A stretch of DNA of 64,000 bases from a virus. The DNA lies in IMG/VR virus record IMGVR_UViG_3300028920_002946, positions 62,001 through 126,000 of that record; one strand, written 5' to 3'. Of the stretch, positions 16,134 through 25,526 are shown piece after piece (the first letter of the stretch is position 1; each line of letters starts with the position of its first letter). Under the pieces are notes generated by a model that was not told where the DNA came from, did not search any database, and saw only the letters and a list, made by a program, of their open reading frames with translations. The position numbers and the translations under genes are program-made.

Positions 16134-19100
16134 CCCTTGAACTTCTCGATCCACCCGTCCGCGATCTTCTCCCACGAGTACTCCTTCATCTTCGCCTGCG
16201 CCTTGTCAGCCCACTCTCTTCGATAGTTGGCATCCGTGAGTAGCTTGATCGACTCCTCCACAAATCTATCCGTGTACTCCTTCGGATAGTCGGCGTCCAT
16301 GGGCAGGCCGTCGCCCGGAATGAGTATCCCGGACGGCCCAACGGTCGTCTTGAGGCCCGCGCGGTCGGTGGAGAGTATCGCATTGTGGGACAGGCCGTTC
16401 TCGACGGCGCCTATGCAAAATGTCTCGTCAAACCAACAGGGATAAAGCCAGACGTTGGCCCTCTTCTGATGCTCCGCCAATGTGGCCTTGTCGATGCGAT
16501 CAAGATACTCGACGCCCGGCTGCTCCATCGCCGCCTTGATCTTCTGGATGAAAGCCATGCCCCTCTGGTCGTTCCTGCGCTTCACGGCCGACTCCCAGTT
16601 GTAGAAGCCGTAGGCCACCTTCAGCTTGAAGTCCGGGACGGCCTTCCGTATCTCCGGCATCATCTGCAGCAGCTGATACAGGCCCCTGTCCGGACTCGAC
16701 GAATACACGGAGCAGTTCTCCTTCGCGGAGTCGTCGACGTCATTGTACAGATCCTGCACGACGCCGTTGGCGGTGAGGAACATCTTCTCGGGCGGCAGCT
16801 GCTTGTGGTGGCCGCAGAGGAACTCCTTGTGCCAATCGGAGAGGTAGGCGTACCCCTGCACCTTCCACGCCATCACATCGTAGTTGGGGTCGGGGTTCAG
16901 CCATATGTCGTGCACCATGACGTAGTTGCGCCCGCTGTGCAAACTCTGCCTCATGGGCTCGCAGCTACGGGACGATATGAAGTAGTCGATGTAAAGGTAC
17001 TGTATGTCCTCCATCATCTTCGTGTGATCCACGTACCGCACGGCGCCGTAATCGACGCCCCCCTCGACGACCGGGTCGAGGGCCACATCGTCCTTCGAGT
17101 CGGCGAGGAGGTCGTTGTAGACGGTGGCCTCGTAGCCCTTCCTCACGAACGCGCGCGCGAGGTACGCGGCCCACGTCTCCGACCCCGCCATCCCCTCGTC
17201 CACCCTCCGGCGGTTCCACGGCTCCCACGCGGGTCCCGTCCAGATGGCGATGCGCTTCCTCTCCCACTTCCGCTTGAGCATGACATGGTTCTCGCGGTCC
17301 TCGGCGTCGTAGCTCTCGCGGTCCTCGTCCTGGTAGGCGCCGCGGCTCACGCCCCCGAAGTGGAACACGAAGGAGCCGATCGACTGCCCGCACGCGAACC
17401 CGGCCTTCCCAAGCCGCATGCACAGGTCGAGATCCTCGCAGCCGTTCTTGAACCGGGTGTCGAACAGCCCAACCTCGTTGATGGCGCTGCGCGCGAATAT
17501 GGTGGCGTAGGCCGCGACCCACTCCTGCGGCTGGAAGATGTCCCTGTGCCTCCTGTTGGAGGCCTCCATGAACTCGTACAGCTCGTCGATGTGCGGGGTG
17601 ATCTCCTCCAGCTTCATGCCGGGGTGCAGCTCGACCCCCGCCCTCTCCAGGCGCATCGGGTAGGTCGGCTTCCCCGGGGCGCCGTGAAGCCATGACCTGT
17701 CGCAGTTCGACAGGACGCCGCAGGACGCCAGCCGGTGCACGGTTTCCATGTGCCTGACCATGTTGCCGAGCCAGCCCTTGGACACGACGACGTCGGAGTT
17801 CATGATGACGAAGAACTTGCTGCGCGAACTGCGTACCCCCGCGTTGCAGGCCTCCGAGAAGGTCTTTCGGGCCCCCTCCTCGCCGAGGACCGTTATCCCC
17901 TTCAGCGTCCTCAGATACTCCCACACCTCCGGCCCGCTCCCCGCGTCGCTGACGACGATGTGGAACGGGTGCACCGTGTTGAGGCGTATGGAACTGAGGC
18001 ACAGCTTGAGGTACTCGAGGTTGTTGTAGTTCGGGATCACGAGGTCGACGACATCCCGCGCCTTCTCCACGCTCGCGGGTGCCTCCGCGTGCTCCAGCCT
18101 GATGGTGCCATTCACGAGGCTGTCGAAGAGGTTGATGTAGTTCTGGACGTTGTTCTCGAGCCTGTAGGGGGCGACCGACCTCTTCGCGGCCTTGCCCACC
18201 CGGCGTCGCTCGCCCACGTCCCCCAGCTTGCGGAGGGCCTCGCCCCACTCCTCCTTCGTCTCGGCGATGAAGCCGTTCTCGCCGTGGGCGATGATCTCCT
18301 TGTAGGCCTGCAGCGGGCTCGCGATGACGGGCATCCCGAAGGCCATGGCGGTCGTCGCCTTCACGCTGCTCTTGCCGGGCTGCACGTCGACCCTCTGCGG
18401 GCAGAGGGCCACGTCGCAGGCGGCGAGGTCGTCCGGCCACGTGTCCGGGTCCCACTTGATGTCGGCGTTGTCCCACTCGGAGATCACCACCAGGTCGTAT
18501 CCGGCCGACTCGATGGTGTCCCGGAGGTGGTCGGTGACGAGGAAGGAGTTGCCGCCCATCCCCATGAACACGGCCTTCGGCCTCTCCCCCTTGATCTCCT
18601 TGTATTGGTGGGGCTTCCGCGGTTCGCGCTCCTCGACGCTGTCCTTGAGCACGACCGTGTGCAGGAACCCCCGCTCCCGCGTCATCTCCGCCAGCTTCGT
18701 CGAGCAGCAGAGGATGGCGTCGGCCTCGTGCATGCACTCGTCCTCGAGGGGGAACCCGAAGATGCCCTCGCAGTGGTCGAAGCATATCCTGCGGTTCTTG
18801 GCCTTCATGGCCCGCATCAAGTCCAGTTCGGCGGGGCCAAAGCTCGTGAACACGACGACGTTCGCCGTGCCGACGGCCTCCTCGACATCCTCCGCCGACA
18901 TGTTCTGGTACCCCACCACCCTGCGGCTCTCCACCCTCTTGCCCCGAAGCTTCTCGTCGATGATGAGTCGACGCAGTCTCGTGGAGGGGTTGGTGGCGTC
19001 GTCGTTGGGCAGCAGCCACACGACGGACGTCTTGCGGTGCTTGCGCAGTCGAAGGTCGGCGTGCAGTCCGTTGTTGGCGAGCACCTCCACCATGAGATCG

Positions 19101-20257
19101 CGGTTGCGCAGGAGGTTGCCGAGGGCGTCGAGATCCCCCTGCTCGATCGTCGACCCGCCGGTGCCCTTGCGGGTCTCCTCCTCGATGGCCGCCTTCAGCG
19201 CGCGGGCCTCCCTGCTCTCCGGCTTCTTCGATATCGCGTGGTCGACATGCTTGAGCGCCTCGCCCAAGCTCCTCCTCTTGAGCATGATCGTCGCCAGCTT
19301 CATCGAGGGGATGTACCCGTAATAGTCGACCAGCTGGGACATGCCCCCGGAGAGGGTCTTGGTGAGGGCCTCCCTGTAGTACGTGACGGCCTCGTCCTCG
19401 CGCCCCTCCTCCTCGGCTATGAGGCCCAGGACGACATGGTTCTCGGCGTATATGCCGTTGAACCGTATCCCGAGCATCGCGTAGTTGCGGGCCGCCTCCT
19501 TGTTGCCCTGCTTCATGTAGTAGTTGGCGAGCCGGATGCAGCCGACGGTGAGGTTGTCCACGAAGCCCTCGCCCCTCGCCACGAACTTCTCGAGGACGGG
19601 GACGGCCTCCTCCCACTTGCCGATGTCCGCCAGCTCCTTGCCGTAGTAGAAGGCGATCCTGGCGGACGCGGCGCCCGTGTCGTACTCCTGCTTGAGCAAG
19701 GTCAGGTTGCGCTTGGGGTCGTACGGCCGGTTGCGGTAGTGGTCGATCTTGATGTCGAGGCGGCTGATCCGCATCGACCCGTCCATGTTGAGGTACTCGT
19801 GGATGGGATCGTGCCAGCGTATCTTGGGCGTGTTGCGGACGAGCCGCTCCCTCGGGAGAATGAGGACGGGTCGGTCCTTGTCGTCGTGCGAGTAGACGTA
19901 GTCCATGAGGACCACGTCGATCTCCGGCAGCTTCTCGACGAGGGCGTTGATCTTGTCGTGTTCGGACTCCTTGACCACGTCGTCGGAGTCCAGCCAGAGG
20001 ATGTGCGCCGCCTCGCTCTGCTCGAACGAGTAGTTGCGGGCCTTCGAGAAGTCGTCGCACCACTCGAAGAAGGCGACCTTCGTGGCGTACTTCTCGGCGA
20101 CCTTCACGACCTCCTCGTCGCGCATCCTGGTGGCGTGCGTGATGACCACCTCGTCGAAGTTGATTCCCTGCACGCTCTTGAGGCACCGCTCGAGGATGTC
20201 GGCCTCGCCGGATCCCACTATCAGGTTCAGTCCCAGCTTCTTCGTGTGCTCCGCCAT
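16130..20257 (-). CDS. Giant multidomain glycosyltransferase
   Basis: The 1375-residue protein strings together four sugar-transfer units. Residues 8-170 are a GT-A (GT2-like) domain with WLDSDD (88-93). Residues 195-360 are TPR-like helical repeats. Residues 405-710 are a GT-B/GT4-like domain (CPQRVDVQPGKSS and FGMPVIASP near 620-648). Residues 738-985 are a second GT2-like domain (IPNYNNLEYL, MNSDVVV, GCEDLDLCMR). Residues 1005-1375 are a second GT4-like domain (WFDETFCIGAVE near the C-terminus). It could glycosylate virion proteins, host surface polymers or modified DNA bases; no acceptor can be read. The following MT-A70 gene is translationally coupled. Confidence 0.88.
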   Translation of the reverse strand: MAEHTKKLGLNLIVGSGEADILERCLKSVQGINFDEVVITHATRMRDEEVVKVAEKYATKVAFFEWCDDFSKARNYSFEQSEAAHILWLDSDDVVKESEHDKINALVEKLPEIDVVLMDYVYSHDDKDRPVLILPRERLVRNTPKIRWHDPIHEYLNMDGSMRISRLDIKIDHYRNRPYDPKRNLTLLKQEYDTGAASARIAFYYGKELADIGKWEEAVPVLEKFVARGEGFVDNLTVGCIRLANYYMKQGNKEAARNYAMLGIRFNGIYAENHVVLGLIAEEEGREDEAVTYYREALTKTLSGGMSQLVDYYGYIPSMKLATIMLKRRSLGEALKHVDHAISKKPESREARALKAAIEEETRKGTGGSTIEQGDLDALGNLLRNRDLMVEVLANNGLHADLRLRKHRKTSVVWLLPNDDATNPSTRLRRLIIDEKLRGKRVESRRVVGYQNMSAEDVEEAVGTANVVVFTSFGPAELDLMRAMKAKNRRICFDHCEGIFGFPLEDECMHEADAILCCSTKLAEMTRERGFLHTVVLKDSVEEREPRKPHQYKEIKGERPKAVFMGMGGNSFLVTDHLRDTIESAGYDLVVISEWDNADIKWDPDTWPDDLAACDVALCPQRVDVQPGKSSVKATTAMAFGMPVIASPLQAYKEIIAHGENGFIAETKEEWGEALRKLGDVGERRRVGKAAKRSVAPYRLENNVQNYINLFDSLVNGTIRLEHAEAPASVEKARDVVDLVIPNYNNLEYLKLCLSSIRLNTVHPFHIVVSDAGSGPEVWEYLRTLKGITVLGEEGARKTFSEACNAGVRSSRSKFFVIMNSDVVVSKGWLGNMVRHMETVHRLASCGVLSNCDRSWLHGAPGKPTYPMRLERAGVELHPGMKLEEITPHIDELYEFMEASNRRHRDIFQPQEWVAAYATIFARSAINEVGLFDTRFKNGCEDLDLCMRLGKAGFACGQSIGSFVFHFGGVSRGAYQDEDRESYDAEDRENHVMLKRKWERKRIAIWTGPAWEPWNRRRVDEGMAGSETWAAYLARAFVRKGYEATVYNDLLADSKDDVALDPVVEGGVDYGAVRYVDHTKMMEDIQYLYIDYFISSRSCEPMRQSLHSGRNYVMVHDIWLNPDPNYDVMAWKVQGYAYLSDWHKEFLCGHHKQLPPEKMFLTANGVVQDLYNDVDDSAKENCSVYSSSPDRGLYQLLQMMPEIRKAVPDFKLKVAYGFYNWESAVKRRNDQRGMAFIQKIKAAMEQPGVEYLDRIDKATLAEHQKRANVWLYPCWFDETFCIGAVENGLSHNAILSTDRAGLKTTVGPSGILIPGDGLPMDADYPKEYTDRFVEESIKLLTDANYRREWADKAQAKMKEYSWEKIADGWIEKFKG

Positions 20258-20287
20258 TCCTCTCTCTTCCTGTGCGGGTTCGGGGTG

Positions 20288-20608
20288 CTACAAGGTGTAT
20301 CCGACGACCGTCATGGTCTCATAGTCCGGGATGCCCTCGCCGTAGACCCTCGTCAGCTCCCCGAGGAGGCCACCCCGCGATCTGCAGACGGGGTCGTGCT
20401 CCATGTCCAGCAGCCACTGCGGGATGTCCTCCAGACTGCATCTGTGGATAAAGGACACCGTGGCCACCTTTATCGTGTTCCCCCCGAGCGCCCTGATCCC
20501 GACCTCCGTGCCGATTTGGAGATCCGACCATTTCGTCCCCCGGCGGATCGTGACCTGTGTCTTGCCCTCCTCGTGCACGTTGTTGCCGTCGAACAATAGC
20601 ACCCTCAT
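20288..20608 (-). CDS. Possible ASCH-domain small protein
   Basis: The 106-residue protein has a KTQVTIRRGTKWSDLQIG segment followed by alternating strands, a layout like the ASCH/PUA-like fold used for RNA or modified-base binding. The match is by pattern only. It lies just upstream of the giant glycosyltransferase gene in the same operon. Confidence 0.45.
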   Translation of the reverse strand: MRVLLFDGNNVHEEGKTQVTIRRGTKWSDLQIGTEVGIRALGGNTIKVATVSFIHRCSLEDIPQWLLDMEHDPVCRSRGGLLGELTRVYGEGIPDYETMTVVGYTL

Positions 20609-20617
20609 ACCACCTCC

Positions 20618-21061
20618 TCAAGCCTTGTCGGCCTTGTCCTTCGCGGCTTTCCACTTCTTGTCGTTCACGCCGCTTTCCTTCGATGTGTGCCTCTCCTCGT
20701 ACACCTTCCTGGCGTACGAAAGGCTGTCCTTGCCTTTCTCCTTCGCAAGCTTCGCGGCGTCCGACCAGCTCCCCGTGACCTCGCCGCCGACGTTCGGGAC
20801 GAGGGGCGTCCCCTCGGACCCGTAGCGCTCCATCTGCCTCAGCTCCAGCTTCGCGTTCCTCTTCATCCTCTGGCGCTTCTCGCGCCACCCCATGGTCTCC
20901 GTGGAGCCGAGGACGAAGCCCGCCCCGCCGGATATGAGGCGCACCATCTCCACCTCCTCGCCCTCGCAGGCGGGGCAGTACACGACGGGATCCGACTTGA
21001 TGCTGTGGACGACTTCCTGGATTGTGCCGCATTTCGGGCACTCGTACTCGTAGGTGGGCAT
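20618..21061 (-). CDS. FmdB-type zinc-ribbon protein
   Basis: The 147-residue protein begins MPTYEYECPKCG, the hallmark start of FmdB-family zinc ribbons, with the partner CPAC near 29. The rest is a Lys/Glu-rich helical region. These small proteins are often called putative regulators, but their role is poorly known. A TAATnnTCT-type motif lies 39 bases upstream of the ATG, making this the first gene of the transcript that carries the glycosyltransferase and MT-A70 genes. Confidence 0.75.
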   Translation of the reverse strand: MPTYEYECPKCGTIQEVVHSIKSDPVVYCPACEGEEVEMVRLISGGAGFVLGSTETMGWREKRQRMKRNAKLELRQMERYGSEGTPLVPNVGGEVTGSWSDAAKLAKEKGKDSLSYARKVYEERHTSKESGVNDKKWKAAKDKADKA

Positions 21062-21099
21062 ATGGTTCCCTATCTGGAATGTGTATCTACCTGATATGC

Positions 21100-21118
21100 C
21101 CCGATTAGGAGAATATCA
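21100..21118 (-). promoter_or_regulatory. Candidate late promoter motif, site 7
   Basis: The minus strand reads TGATATTCTCCTAAT, matching the consensus except at position 2, 39 bases upstream of the ATG at 21061. A weaker look-alike with CATCTAGTAAAT lies at 21135-21155. Confidence 0.55.
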
Positions 21119-21167
21119 GGCCCTTCCAGCCGTATACACTCTAATTTACTAGATGGAACCTGAAATC

Positions 21168-21470
21168 TTAAAGCTCCGGCGCGCGGATTCGCACGACCAT
21201 GTCGCCGTCGTGGCTGAGCAGGCGCATCTCGCGGTCGGTGGGGAGGTTGCGGTACTTGAGGTACACGGTGCGGAGCCTTCCGATGCCCTCGGGGATGTAG
21301 TCGAACTCGACCTCCTCCGGCATCGCCAGGACGATGGCCTTGACCATCTTGGGCGTCGCGTACAGGATGCCCGGTATGTGGTCCCTCGACTCCATCAAGT
21401 CGAAGGCGCCGAGTATCGCGGCTCTGACATCCGCGCCGTCCCATTCGAAGTCGACAACATCGAAGGCCAT
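21168..21470 (-). CDS. 100-residue protein, unknown
   Basis: The small alpha/beta protein starts MAFDVVDFEWDG and ends MVVRIRAPEL. Its ATG overlaps the stop of the SWIM-finger gene (TGATG), so it is coupled to it. It has no recognised motif and no membrane segment. Confidence 0.6.
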   Translation of the reverse strand: MAFDVVDFEWDGADVRAAILGAFDLMESRDHIPGILYATPKMVKAIVLAMPEEVEFDYIPEGIGRLRTVYLKYRNLPTDREMRLLSHDGDMVVRIRAPEL

Positions 21471-22930
21471 CAGAGGTTCTCGTTCTGGTTGGGCTCCGAG
21501 GACGGCCCGCCCCCCGGCTCCCCGTGCTCCGCGCCCTCGCCGGCGGACTCCTGGGTCTCCTCGGGGGGCTGGTTCGGGAGAACGGCCCGCGTGCCGGGCC
21601 TCTTGTAGGTCGGGCCCTCCGGCTCCCGCCCGTTTTCGGGCTGGACGACCTTGCTCATGAGCTCGTACGCCCTCTCCACCAGGCGCGGGCTCGGGGGCTT
21701 GCCCTCCATCGCGTCCTTGACCAGAAGGTAGAATATCTCCTCGGGATGCTCGACGAGCGTCTCGAGGACCCGGATCTTGGCCGCGTCGTCGCGGTCGGTG
21801 TATGTCTCGCGGAACCACTGGTCGAGCTGGACGTTCTGCTGGCGGTTCCTGAAGAAGTTCGTGTAGTAGAACCTCGGGAGCCTGGGCCTGCGCGAGGACA
21901 GCCTGCGCTTGATCTCGTCCAGGTCGAACGGGAACCCCATGAGGCGCTCCCACTCCCTGGCGTTCATGACCTTCGCCGGGGGCCCCACGCGGGGATACCG
22001 CCTGTAGTGCATCAGTATCCGAAGGTTCCGGGACTCCAGCCAGTTGTAGCACGCCAGGACATGCTTGCAGACCCTGAAGTTCAGACCCCTGCCCGGGTTC
22101 GCGCGGCCCCCCTTGAAGCTGGACACCATGTCCTGCGGCACCGGCGGGACGAGCGACGGCCTGAACCCCGGCATCCACATGTACTTGCCGTTCACGGCGT
22201 AGTACTGCGCGCCGAAGAAGAGGAAGGACGGGCAGGAGCAGCTCAGCTGGACCGGGTACTGCAGATAGCTCCGCGGCCTCGCCCGGCCCTTGGGGCGCAG
22301 GAACTGCATCGTCACCGTGCGGATGTCCGGGCTCGACTGCGACTGGCAGCGGAACCGGAACAGGCCCTTGAGCATCGAATCCTGCTCCGAGTCCATGAGC
22401 GTGACGCTGACCCTCCCGGCGCGCCGGATCTTCTGGTCGTTCTTGTAGTGGTAGTCGTGGTTCACGACCTCGTCGAGCGTGGCGGCCTCCCTCCCCATCG
22501 ACGCGAACTTGCGGTCGATGCTGATGGCGGGCCTCTGCTCGCTCGGGTCGGCCGTCCAATCCTTGTCCCTCGCCTTGAACCACTCCTCGAGCACGCCCTG
22601 CGGCCCGTACCTGTTCGGGCTGTTGAAGATGCCGTACTCGGCGTCCGGCTCGTAGGGCCAGTCGTTCGAGAAGGGCGGGGAGCCCCTCATGTCCTTGGGC
22701 TTGTCGCTGGGGTCGCGGTAGTCGTACGGGTTGTACGCCGTGAAGGTGGGCCGGGGGCGCTCGCCCCTGCGCCGCATGTCGCGCAGCATCTCGGAGACGA
22801 CCTCGGGCTCTTTCGCCTTGCTGCCCTCGTTCCTCTCCTCCATGTACTCCAGCCACGACAGGTCGTCCGTCGGCCCCTGGTCCTCCAGGTACCGGGAAAC
22901 GACCTCCATGGGTGCTGCGGCGAGCGCCAT
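21470..22930 (-). CDS. SWIM-type zinc-finger protein in virion region
   Basis: The 486-residue protein has a central CxC...CxH pattern (C231, C233, C288, H290), the signature of a SWIM zinc finger, here with a long insert. The N-terminal third is polar and disordered, and the C-terminal 60 residues are Pro/Gly/Glu-rich. SWIM domains bind DNA or proteins in recombination and transposase-like proteins. It sits between a low-complexity protein and a small coupled gene. A DNA-binding virion or assembly role is inferred. Confidence 0.65.
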   Translation of the reverse strand: MALAAAPMEVVSRYLEDQGPTDDLSWLEYMEERNEGSKAKEPEVVSEMLRDMRRRGERPRPTFTAYNPYDYRDPSDKPKDMRGSPPFSNDWPYEPDAEYGIFNSPNRYGPQGVLEEWFKARDKDWTADPSEQRPAISIDRKFASMGREAATLDEVVNHDYHYKNDQKIRRAGRVSVTLMDSEQDSMLKGLFRFRCQSQSSPDIRTVTMQFLRPKGRARPRSYLQYPVQLSCSCPSFLFFGAQYYAVNGKYMWMPGFRPSLVPPVPQDMVSSFKGGRANPGRGLNFRVCKHVLACYNWLESRNLRILMHYRRYPRVGPPAKVMNAREWERLMGFPFDLDEIKRRLSSRRPRLPRFYYTNFFRNRQQNVQLDQWFRETYTDRDDAAKIRVLETLVEHPEEIFYLLVKDAMEGKPPSPRLVERAYELMSKVVQPENGREPEGPTYKRPGTRAVLPNQPPEETQESAGEGAEHGEPGGGPSSEPNQNENL

Positions 22931-22939
22931 TGCGGCCCC

Positions 22940-23947
22940 CTACAGTATGTCGGAGACGTCCAAATCGTCCCCGAGGTCTATGCCCTCGTCCGCCGACCCG
23001 GACGTCAGCTTGCTCCTCATGGCCCCCTTGGACATATCCTCCTCGGGGCGCCTCGTCACCTTGGCGACCTCCCGGGCCTCCGGGTTGCCGACCACCTCCA
23101 CCTGCGGGCTGTTCGGGGCGGAAACCGTCCCCTTCTTGCTCGCGGGCGTGGAGGCCTTCTTCGCAACCGTGTTCTGCTGCACCACCTGGCGCTTTCGGGC
23201 CTCGGCGTTCTGCTTCGCGCGCGCCTTGGGGCCGCGGTCGGTGACCTTCGCCACCTCCACGCCGCCGGCCTCGCCCTCGACCACCAGGTGCTTGCGCCCC
23301 TTCTCGGCGGGCTCGGGCGGCGGGGCGGTCTCCTTGACCACCCTCTGGCCCTCCACCACCGGAAGGTGGCCCTCCTCGATGTCCTCGGCGAGGGTTATCG
23401 CCCCGTCGGACGACTCGGCAGCCTGCCGCGTGCTCTCGGAAACGGTAGCCGCCACGCGAGCGTCCCCGTTTTGGGCGCGGATTTCGCCGCGGATGTCGTC
23501 CATGTCGCTCTGGACCACGGTATCCTTGTCGGAGTAGCTCTGGCTCTCGTACTCGCGCACGATCTGCCCGAGGTCGTCCGTCTCGACGCGCGCCGCGCCG
23601 GCGCCGCGCCCCGTGCGGCCCTTGTAGAAGTTCTGCTCGATCGCGGGGTCGCTCTGCTCGACCTGCCTGCCGCCCATGGCGTTGTACGTCCTCGCCGGGT
23701 TCACGACAGGCCGATCGTGCATGTCGGGATCCTCCGCCTCCTCGTCGCCGTCGGCCTCCTGCAGCCACTCGCCCTCGCGGACGGCGACCTTGAGGGAGGA
23801 CGACGACCCGCGCACGTCGCCCACCTGGAAGTTGACCCCGTCGTAGTCGATCATGTCGCCGGGGCCGACCTCGAGATTCTGCTTGCCGCCCTCATAGCTG
23901 ATGCTGAACGGCTGCGTCACGATGTACCTCTTCATCCTGTTGGCCAC
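22940..23947 (-). CDS. Low-complexity structural protein
   Basis: The 335-residue product begins with a small beta domain (MKRYIVTQPFSISYEGG, then VGPGDMIDYDG). It continues as a long polar region rich in Ala, Glu, Lys and Gln, probably disordered or coiled. The GTG at 23947 was chosen because AAGGAGG lies six bases upstream; an in-frame GTG at 23998 would overlap the upstream stop. It may be a scaffold or connector; no family was recognised. Confidence 0.6.
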   Translation of the reverse strand: MANRMKRYIVTQPFSISYEGGKQNLEVGPGDMIDYDGVNFQVGDVRGSSSSLKVAVREGEWLQEADGDEEAEDPDMHDRPVVNPARTYNAMGGRQVEQSDPAIEQNFYKGRTGRGAGAARVETDDLGQIVREYESQSYSDKDTVVQSDMDDIRGEIRAQNGDARVAATVSESTRQAAESSDGAITLAEDIEEGHLPVVEGQRVVKETAPPPEPAEKGRKHLVVEGEAGGVEVAKVTDRGPKARAKQNAEARKRQVVQQNTVAKKASTPASKKGTVSAPNSPQVEVVGNPEAREVAKVTRRPEEDMSKGAMRSKLTSGSADEGIDLGDDLDVSDIL

Positions 23948-23994
23948 GTGGCCCTCCTTTTGGATAGGGATGTCCTTTGTTCTGTATATGGCGC

Positions 23995-25236
23995 TCACGC
24001 CGCGGATCCCCGCAGCGGTATCTCCTCCACGTCCTTGTCCGAGTTCTTGAAGACCACCTTGTCCACCTTGAACGTCCTGCCCCTGAAGGAGTCGTCGCCC
24101 AGCACCCTGTCGCCCCTGCCCTTCTTCACGTAGGCGATGGTGATGTGCGGGACGTACGTCGGGTAGGAGTTCTCGTTCGGGACCGCCTTCTCTATGGCGT
24201 AGTGCAGGTCCTGCAGCTCCGGGGACTCGGCGTCTATCTTCACCACGTCCTGCTTGTCCGAGTCCTTGAAGACGGTCACCAGGCCGAGCCTGACCTCGAA
24301 CGGCCCCACCTTCCCGACCTCCGACCGCAGCGTGTCCGTGACCCTCCTGGGCTTCAGCCCGTAAAGCAGGGTGATGTGCATCTCGTCCTCCCTGCCGGCC
24401 GTCCCGTCGTCGTCCTCCTTCAAGTCGGCGTCGGGGACGTTCTTTTTGCCCCAGGCGATGATCTGGTCGCCCAGATCCTTCGGGAGGTCCACCTGCGTGG
24501 TGGAGTGGTCGTACTCCCCCTCGCTGTTCGCCTTCTTGTTGCGCGGGAGCGCGGGCTTTCTCGGCCTCTTGCCGTCGCGCACGTCGCGCAGGAACTTGAA
24601 CAGCGCGTCAAGGCTGTCGAACTCCTCGTAGGAGCCGCCGGAGCCTATGTCGTCCAGGAACCTCTTCTCCCTCTCCGAACCCTTGCCCCCGCGGTAGAAC
24701 AGCACGTGGTCGACGTTCAGGACGCAGGCGAGCTCGTCGTATATGTTCTCCTCCGGCTCCCAGTCCTCGTCCGTGGGGTCGATGAAGGCGAAGTCGCCCC
24801 CGAACTCCTCGACGACGGCCCTGCGCCATTTGTCGCCGTCCGAACACCGGCCGCCCAGGAAGACGGACGGCTTGTCTGACTCGATGGCCTTGAACATCCT
24901 CCCGCGGAGATCCGACGCGAACTTGGCCACGACCGACTCGGGGGAGGCACCCTCGTGCATGGGCACGTACTCCCCGCCGACGTACCTGAACTTGGGGTTC
25001 AAGGACTCCATCCTATCCCAGGGATAGGCTTCCAAGACACCCTTGAAGTCCGGCCCCAGGTCGTTGATCGAGATGACGCGCGCCGGATCCCCGCGCATCG
25101 GGGGGAGCCTGACGCTCCTGCCGTCCCTCAAATCCTGGATGACCCGTTTGACATCGCCCCCGGGCAGACACTCGAAACAGAGATCCACGGTTTTCCCGCC
25201 GTGGGAGGCCCATGGGGCGGCGGTGCGGTCAGTCAT
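23995..25236 (-). CDS. Deoxyribosyltransferase-like plus 2H phosphoesterase fusion
   Basis: The 413-residue protein ends in a 2H phosphoesterase domain: two HxT motifs, HITLLYG (H287, T289) and PHITIAYV (H364, T366). This superfamily includes 2'-5' RNA ligase-like cyclic phosphodiesterases and phage Acb1, which destroys CBASS cyclic-nucleotide signals. Residues about 122-225 (SVFLGGRCSDGDKWRR, then FIDPTDEDW) resemble a nucleoside 2-deoxyribosyltransferase-like Rossmann domain. An N-terminal segment is unassigned. The start is the ATG after GGGGAGGGCTTG. A weak host-like promoter lies upstream. A counter-defence or nucleotide-metabolism role is inferred. Confidence 0.75.
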   Translation of the reverse strand: MTDRTAAPWASHGGKTVDLCFECLPGGDVKRVIQDLRDGRSVRLPPMRGDPARVISINDLGPDFKGVLEAYPWDRMESLNPKFRYVGGEYVPMHEGASPESVVAKFASDLRGRMFKAIESDKPSVFLGGRCSDGDKWRRAVVEEFGGDFAFIDPTDEDWEPEENIYDELACVLNVDHVLFYRGGKGSEREKRFLDDIGSGGSYEEFDSLDALFKFLRDVRDGKRPRKPALPRNKKANSEGEYDHSTTQVDLPKDLGDQIIAWGKKNVPDADLKEDDDGTAGREDEMHITLLYGLKPRRVTDTLRSEVGKVGPFEVRLGLVTVFKDSDKQDVVKIDAESPELQDLHYAIEKAVPNENSYPTYVPHITIAYVKKGRGDRVLGDDSFRGRTFKVDKVVFKNSDKDVEEIPLRGSAA

Positions 25237-25274
25237 CAAGCCCTCCCCTCTCCGGGGACTCCCGCTTTGTAGAC

Positions 25275-25303
25275 AATATAATGGCTCGGAGCCCCATTCT
25301 TAA
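25275..25303 (-). promoter_or_regulatory. Possible weak sigma70-like promoter
   Basis: The minus strand has TATATT (25280-25275) 17 bases after TTAAGA (25303-25298, 4 of 6 matches to TTGACA). It lies 39 bases upstream of the 2H phosphoesterase gene. The -10 is identical to that of the four stronger promoters. Confidence 0.35.
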
Positions 25304-25307
25304 CCCT

Positions 25308-25517
25308 TCAAAGTTCGATAAGGGCTTGGGCGGCGCACCTGACGGCCTCGGAGGCGCATTTCCTGGACTTCTTGCCCTTCTTCTTGTCCCTCCGGCGCCA
25401 CATGCTCAGGCAGATGGCGACCGACTGGTCCTGCGGCCTGTCCTCCTCCTTGCGCATGGTGTGCATGCACTCGTCCATGAAGGCCGGCTGGCTCTTGAAC
25501 CTCTTGGGGTCGGGCAT
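25308..25517 (-). CDS. Small phage protein with FMDxCM pattern
   Basis: The 69-residue product contains FMDECMHTM and QSVAICLSMW, a pattern common to short phage proteins (and C-terminal tails) found near head-maturation genes. It is followed by a Lys-rich stretch. The function is unknown. It lies 9 bases downstream of the holin-like gene. Confidence 0.55.
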   Translation of the reverse strand: MPDPKRFKSQPAFMDECMHTMRKEEDRPQDQSVAICLSMWRRRDKKKGKKSRKCASEAVRCAAQALIEL

Positions 25518-25526
25518 CTCGTCCTC

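Noticed and set aside
21135-21155. A second possible late motif (CATCTAGTAAAT)
   Set aside because: It lacks the invariant TAAT start and spacing, and a better site lies at 21100-21118.
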